A stretch of 64,000 nucleotides of DNA from Cymbidium sinense (lineage: Eukaryota; Streptophyta; Magnoliopsida; Asparagales; Orchidaceae): contig CM038221.1 in assembly GCA_021442155.1 (NCBI GenBank), positions 152,325,601-152,389,600 on the forward strand, given 5' to 3'. This document shows, in pieces, positions 57,453-64,000 of this stretch (positions are counted from its first letter, which is position 1; each line of letters starts with the position of its first letter). The position numbers and the translations under genes are program-made. The notes beneath the pieces were generated by a model that worked only from the letters and a program-made list of their open reading frames with translations, was not told the DNA's origin and did no database searches.

Positions 57453-60389
57453 AAACACATTAGATCCAGTGATTTTATCCTTTGAAACTGTAGGTTTAAT
57501 CTTGATCATTCGATCCTTGATCGGATGACCTAGGAGAAAGCGCATAGCACGGCCGACTGATGTGACATAAGATTTGACAACTTAAATAACCAATCTCGCC
57601 GTGCCACATGGAAAGCGTGAGCCACGTCAGCAGCCCACGTGGCACTGATGAGATTAGTTATATAATTAAGGCTATTTAATTATCCCTTAATCACCAAAAC
57701 TTCCTAAATTTATAATTAAATATAGAAAAATCAAAAAAATATAAATGCGGGCTCATTTTAAAGATAATTCAGAGGGGAATCCAATAAAATTATTTCTAGT
57801 TGATTTTGAATAGTGGATTTCCATAATTAGGGTTTAATTAAAAACTTAATAACCTTAATTACTCCTTGATTATTTCATTAATTAATTCCAAATTTTTTAG
57901 ATATATTTAGTGGGATGACCTTTACCTCCTCTAATTTTATTGGAATTTATTAATGAGTTAATTAGGGAAATCAATTAATGAATCCTTAATCACCCTCTTA
58001 ATGTAATTAAGAGTAATTAAGCATGTGAATAATGGTTTAATCACTTAATTGAAATAAATAAACATTGTTTAAGTGAAGAAGAGGTTTAAGTAATGGGTTT
58101 GGGGTATTTTCCTTAAGTTATTCCCTAAACCCCCTTTCTTCCTTAATCTAAATTTAATTAAGGATTAATCCACTAATGATCTACCTAATTAGCTTAATCA
58201 AATTTTTAAAATCAATTTGAACTTAATCAATCCTTTGTTGGGTAGATCCTTGGGTGTTCAAAAGCCTAGGTAAATTTAAGGAAATCATCCAACTCACATG
58301 TGTGGGAAGGTTATGAAAGTACTTAATTAAACTTTAGCTTAATTAATCAATAATTGTGAGCCAATTGCATTAGGCCTTTCTTTCTTAGGTGCATTGCTGA
58401 TTTAAATTCATGTGATTGCATATCATATGTTGGCTCATAATTGTTAGGTTAATTATGTTAAAGTGTGTGTAAGTAAGGGTAATTAATGGACTTAATTTAC
58501 ACCTTAACCTAAACAAAATATAAAATCTCTAATGGTTCTAAAATTAAACTAAAATAACACACATGGGGAAATGGGTTAGGACCAAACACCCTTTTCATAT
58601 TTCCTAAATCAAACTCAAAACAAAAATAAAAATCTCTTTAATTTTGATTTCACTTTAAATGATCTTATTTCATAGGATTGTCTTTAGAATTAATTAGGGT
58701 GAATGAAGTTACATGCTTACATCACTTTATTTCTTTTTGAAGCATGCTAAATGTTGTGTCATATGAAAATCATGCATTCATATCTTTGAAAATCAAAATA
58801 AATGAAATATTTTCTTTATGTCAAATTGCATGTTTTGGCTAAAGTAAGAATATGAATGCTATTATCACTATAAATCAAAATTATTTTCAAAACTTATAAA
58901 TCAAAGATTACAAATGAAATGTATGCTACTTATAAGTATTTATAAGCTTGCATGTGATGAACATAATAAAATGTGTTATGTGACTTCCTTTTCTTTTCTT
59001 AACATGAGTTTGTATAAGATTTGTAAAGTGTATTGTTCATTTAAAAAGAACATAACACTTGCTTAAATTTATTCTTATGCACTCCCATGTCATGAATTAA
59101 GAAGGATCTTCATATTATACATATAAATTATAAACCAAATCAAAATAAATAACAAAATCTTTTGCATGATTCTTCATCCATTCATTTCTTTTGTACATGC
59201 ACATGTATTTAAGAAAAGTGGTATATTAGTCGGACATCCCGGGTTGTGAGGCTTTAAGTAGCCTAAGAAGGTCTTGTACCTATACACCCTTGGTGTAGAA
59301 AATAATGGCGTACTCACTTATGTCTTTCATACATGTAAATATGCATTTGATTAATGGATAAAATAGCCCTTCTTTTTTACTTAACAAAATCATGCATCAT
59401 GGAATGTCCAAATTTCCTTAAGCAACATCTCTTAGCATTTATCATTAAGATGTGCTAAATATATGCATTTGCATGTATAGATATGCTTAGGATCATTTTA
59501 TGTGCATGATGCACATGTTGGAAAGAAATAAATGGTTGTGTGTTTTGTGAGAGTAATTCACTTTTAATTAATCCTAAAATTCCTTTATTATTGAATAGGT
59601 ATATTTTGAGTAATTCTAAACTTAAGATTAATTAAAACACATAACGATACATTCACTAAAAAAAATCATTAATGAATCTACCTTAGAAATTACTTAAAGT
59701 ATATTTTCTTCTCTTTACAACACTTAGTAATTAAGTGTAGGTTCATTCAAACCAAATCAAATCATCAAATAAAATTAACAAATCAACTAAATCACTTAAA
59801 TGAAACCACCCTCTAAGTTGAACCTCTCACACTTAGAAAACTTCAACCTTAAAGCCTAGCTAAGACATACCACACAAGCCTTAAATGGCACACACATTAG
59901 GCTAAGTCACCATTTCTAGCTCTATGTTAGGGCGGTGGATGGTTTGATGCCTAATTTTATTTTATGATGTAATGTTTTAGTCTAGTTATTAGGGCGTATG
60001 TGCATAGATTGGATGATAAAATGATCTTAGTCTAATCATTATCTTCTATAGGATATTGTGCTTAAGGGGTGCTGTAATAAAATTATAAATGCTTTTGTTG
60101 TGTAGGTTGCTTATACCCCAAGCATAATAATCCAAAAATAGGTGTGGACTTGGTTACCCATGTGTGGTGTTAAGTCCAATTTATTCATATACATGCTTGG
60201 ATTGTGTGTGGTTTGTTTAGCTAATCTCTATTTTGCAAGTTTTAGTTAGATTTACTTTTCCCCATTTTCATGTAATTTTGCAATTAAGATTTGGAATAGA
60301 TGTTATGGGGATTAGGATGAACATTGGTCATAAGACTATGTCTTATGCACCATGTGAAGCCTTGGAGCAACACATTCAACCAAAATCCA

Positions 60390-60440
60390 AAAGAAGGAGG
60401 AAAGAAGAAATCAAGAAGAGAAGAGAAATGAAGAATGAAG
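60390..60440 (+). repeat. AAGAA purine tract in LTR C
   Basis: AGAAGGAGGAAAGAAG, then AAGAAGAGAAGAGAAATG; short version of the tract found in all LTRs. Confidence 0.8.
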
Positions 60441-61994
60441 ACCTCCATAACATGAATTCTTTTGATTGTAATTATTGATTTGAAATTCGGGTTGTATAAT
60501 GGTAGAGCTCTTGCAATTTCTTTTCAGGTTTGTGTGATGGAGCTCAACCACAAAGGCCTTCTATTCTTTTGTGCTAGCTTTATAAATTGTTTGATGTTTG
60601 GTTAGCATATGCATTAAGATGACATATTTTTTCCTAGTTTCTTCTTTGCTTTGATGAATGGATTGGATATGATTAGGCTCCTAGGAAAAAATAAATTTTC
60701 TATCCAATTAATCAACTCAAAATTAAAATTAATAACTCATAACCTCACCTAAAGCTTAGGTTATAAATCCAGATAAAAGATTTAACAACCCCTTAGCTAG
60801 ATGTTGCATATTTCACATCATGCATAAAAAGCATCTTGCTTCACTCTTGCTTATGGAGGGCTTCCACCTTTGCCAAGGAACTTGGCTTGACCTTTGAGAG
60901 CCATGGTGGAAAAACACCTCCTTCATGTTGATTTTGGCCCATAACCAATTTATGATGCATTAGGCATATGAATCCCATAGCCTGTGTCAAATTAATTTTC
61001 CAACAATGAAAATAAAATATTACAAAAAATTACATTAGATTGAAGTCATTAATCATTCCCTACATGATCTAGTCTCTTAGGGAGTGTGTTTAAAGACTTA
61101 ATCTCTTCCTAAATAAACAACTTAGCTATCTTGCAAAAGTATAAGACTTGCCTACATGTATTTAAAATTAGAGGAGGAGTTTGTTGGTGGCCACCCTATT
61201 GTAAGTCCAATATGGGTGGTTTATCCTCTCTTAAGGTAAACCAAATACCCTTTTGCTTAGATTTAGGTCATGCTTGGCCTCACCAAAGCTCCCTAGATTT
61301 AGGTTTTGAGGTTGCTACTTCCATTTGCTATAAAGCATAAATCCTCATCTCTTTAATTTCCATGTTCTTATTGTTTATGGAATTGTAAGCCCTTGATTTC
61401 TAATAAAAATTTCTCAAACAAATAAATCATTTCAATTTCAAAAATATAACCAACATAGATAGTTTGGGATGTACTTAGCTTCTAGTATCATAAGCATCCC
61501 CTACTTATCTCCCTTAGGTTTTGATAATCACTCCCTCATCTTGATCAATCCCATTTGATCTTTCAAAAATAAAATAATTGATTGATAGTTCTATCTTTGA
61601 AATCTTTAGAGACAACAATCATTTTTCTTAATTGAGAGTATTCTTAAGGAATCTCATTCCTTAAGATGTCTATGGGGGTTGCCTCCACAGGGAACTTAAG
61701 GAATCCGATTTAAAATAAACTCTACTTTACTTTTCCATATTAAGTAGGGGAAGAATCTCTGGTATATTCAAAGACCTGTTATGCTTAGGAGTCCTTATTA
61801 AGGTGATTAGGTCCATTGTAGAATGTTAACTTCTATCTCTTGAGATAGTACATCATTCCTCAATGTCGTACCCGATCACCCAAATAAGAATATCTGTGGA
61901 TCTACGTGGTGTCCAAAAAGAAGAGTTTTATTTTTATCTTCATTTAATTCATCTCATTTTTGGATGAAGATTAGAATAAAAAAAATTTACCACA

Positions 61995-64000
61995 TGCGCA
62001 TAGCCAAAGAAATAAAAGCAGCTGCTCAGTCTGTAGTAGAGGAGTTACCTAGGAGAGTCTCCCCTCTGATCACAGAGAACAAGTCTCACCCCCTCTCTGG
62101 ATTTGATGGAGAGGAAGACATTAAGAGGATCTTAGTGTCACCTTCACCTATAGTTCACTTTGAGACTCCTATTAGAGATAGGAGGTTATCTTAGGTATGG
62201 TCGATTCCTCAAGTAGTGGGTTTATGGATGGTCGAGTCACCAATTTTATTAGATCATCTCATTCATTAGCATACATGCACATTAGAGGGCTAAGGCTTGT
62301 GTATCATTACAAGTTATTAGAGGTATAATATTAGTAGCCTCACTCTGGACTTTCTATGTGCACTATTCACATCATATTGATCATTATATTGATACTATCC
62401 ACCAAGAGAATCTTGCATAGAGAATGGTTGCCTCCACACACACTCTCACATCCACCATCTCCGATAAGTTTCATATTCCATAGTTCATCAAAGGCCATGA
62501 AGGCATCATCAGGAAAAGAGCCCCATTGGTGATCTATGGCCAAGAGATCCCATTCATCTACACATCTAAAGAGCTCTCCTACTCCATCTTTTCAATTGTG
62601 AAGAGGAATGGTGACCATGGAGCATCTAGTCATTCATCACCACCACCAAAATCTTGGGATAGCACAAAAAATGAGAAAATTCAATTGCCCCATGGTGATG
62701 ATCCTCCAAAGTACCACTCCAATCTATGAGAATTTCTCCTCAGAGCATAGTTCACAAGATTAGCTCTTTTAGTAAGGGAGGTTAGATGTCTCTATTCCAT
62801 GATCATCTTGAGCTTTTTTGTACATTGGATTCCCTAGATGACATTGTATAGTATTTCAAAGAAGAAAATTCTATATGTTTTCATTTAAGGAAGAAGGTCT
62901 TTTTGATCTCAACAAAGATGATTTGTTGGAATGATGCATATGGTTGACAGGGGTTCCCTCCTTGAAATCAATAGACTTTCAAAGGTGTTTCATAATTACC
63001 CAAATCCTCAATAACTAAAGCAAAAGGATGAATAGATAGATAGGATGGGAAAGAGGTTGAATACTTGCTAGTAGTAGTTTGGCACTTGATCAAGCCCGGT
63101 GCATCCTACTATTAGAAATCCTTAGGTTGTGCATGTCTTGGATCAAGCCAAGACTTCACCTCCAATAGAGTAGGGTAACACTAGCTTATATAAGAAGTAG
63201 TGGATAGTACCTCTGTATAAGAAAAAAACATTAAACTCATGGTTAAGCAGTAAGTGAGAGAAGCATTGGTGCAAGCCCAAGGAGGATCATCAATTCCAAA
63301 AGGTAGACCCTACCTAGAGGAATTTGATGCTATCCAGTATCCTAAGGATATTGTGCCACCTTCTTTTAAGAGCTTTGATGGTAACGTTAACCCACCAAAT
63401 GCACTTAGCACTTGACCTCTTGTTGCAATCTTTGGTGGCGTGATCATTACTATTTTGACTTTTTTTGTAGCTTAACATAGATTTTGATTGGTACTCCCCA
63501 ACAATTTGAAGACTTTTGTTGAGTTGGAGCAACTCTTCATTAAGAGGTTCGTCGGAGCTCAATAAAGGGTATAACATCTTGTAGCACAACAACACCCCAT
63601 TGAGTCCTTAGTTGATTATATTCTCAGATGGCACAATTTGAGTATGAAATTTGAACCATAGCTGTCTGAACAACATTCCATTGAAATTCTACTAAAGAAT
63701 ATTCATGGCCCGATCGCTTTCATGCTTAAAGATTTTACCATCAAAACATTTAAGAAATTTAATCTCATTTACAAGGAGGCCAAATAGTTGCCTCTTCGAT
63801 CAATCATCAAAGCCAAAGCCACAAAAAGCATGATAAGAAGGAGTGTATTTGGAGCAAAACACTAGCTGGGATCAGATGAGAGACCTCAAGCTCCATTCCA
63901 CCACCCAGAGCCATCCTAGCTATAGCCTTTGCCATCTCCTCTCCATATTCACGGCACCTACTCCAAGTAGCTACCATCCACCTACTCTTTTGGATAAACT
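61995..64000 (+). pseudogene. Element B gag, continued
   Basis: Gag of element B after solo LTR C, collinear with element A 27,540-29,720. Open first piece: AKEIKAAAQSVVEELP, then DGEEDIKRIL (61,964-62,194, its first codons come from LTR C). Further parallels: HSIPKAMKA-type word near 62,480 (A near 28,030), gag core words near 63,290-63,380 (GGSSIPKGRPYLEEFDAIQY), VELEQLFIKRFVGAQ near 63,515, YILRWHNLSMKFEP near 63,617 and FTIKTFKKF near 63,733. The last bases, CTACTCTTTTGGATAAACT, equal A near 29,705, so the PR region should start about 1.2 kb beyond the edge. Stops are frequent. Confidence 0.75.

Larger units (their letters stand above)
54619..61994 (+). mobile_element. Solo LTR copy C in the B gag
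   Basis: 7,376 bp, starting TGTTGACCTCATTTTTAG and ending ATTTACCACA, with gag sequence of element B on both sides and no element interior. It is the cleanest copy for defining the LTR: TG...CA ends and five-base target duplication. Landmarks: TTGACC-dense region (55,460-56,340), TATA-like palindrome (56,782), donor-like site (57,195), hairpin (57,404), GGTATATTAGTCGGACATCC (59,219), purine tract (60,390). It most likely arose by recombination between the two LTRs of a full element. Open frames inside are not conserved between copies. Confidence 0.88.

Noticed and set aside
1..64000. Host genes, tRNA or rRNA genes
   Set aside because: Reading both strands I found no intact host-like exon chain and no tRNA-like clover or rRNA segment; every part larger than about 300 bases was assignable to the retroelement family or to the insertion at 6705-8731.

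Overview
The window looks like nuclear DNA from a large, repeat-rich seed-plant genome, and I see no host gene in it. Almost every stretch can be assigned to one family of very large Ty3/gypsy LTR retrotransposons. The domain order gag, protease (PR), reverse transcriptase (RT), RNase H (RNH), a second archaeal-type RNase H (aRNH), then integrase (INT), without a chromodomain, points to the Tat/Ogre-like group. The species cannot be told from the sequence. All coding regions are broken by frameshifts and stops, so coding entries are given as pseudogenes.

Layout. Positions 1-1346 are the 3' part of a plus-strand LTR (copy F) sitting in a minus-strand element (E), whose 3' tail, INT, aRNH, RNH, RT and PR remnants fill 1360-6540. 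At 6541 a plus-strand LTR (D) interrupts E; LTR D itself carries a 2.0 kb insertion (6705-8731) and runs to 15478. There a second element (B) begins: its 5' LTR is split into 15479-17022 and 45107-50904 by a complete 28.1 kb element (A, 17023-45101). Element B continues with its primer-binding site (50913), leader and the start of gag (54182). Its gag is then split by a solo LTR (C, 54619-61994) and resumes at 61995 to the end of the window. Target-site duplications support this reading: CTTGC/CTTGT around A and TACGC/TGCGC around C. The order of events is E, then D, then B, then A and C.

The LTRs are about 7.4 kb. They start TGTTGACCTCA and end near ACCACA. Each carries the same landmarks in the same order: a region dense in TTGACC/GGTCAA, a short palindrome with a TATA-like centre (GGGAGATATACTCCC), a possible 5' splice donor (GAG|GTAAG), a strong GTCCATCC hairpin, AT-rich sequence and an AAGAA-rich purine tract.

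The most unusual structure is in the leader between the primer-binding site and gag of elements A and B. It is a tandem array of about 22 (A) and about 30 (B) imperfect inverted repeats. The central loop, close to TACCCAAATT, stays nearly constant while the two arms change together and remain complementary. The B leader ends in a good 3' splice acceptor directly before the gag ATG, so the whole array could lie in a retroelement intron. All of this was read by eye; boundaries marked as approximate may shift by tens of bases.
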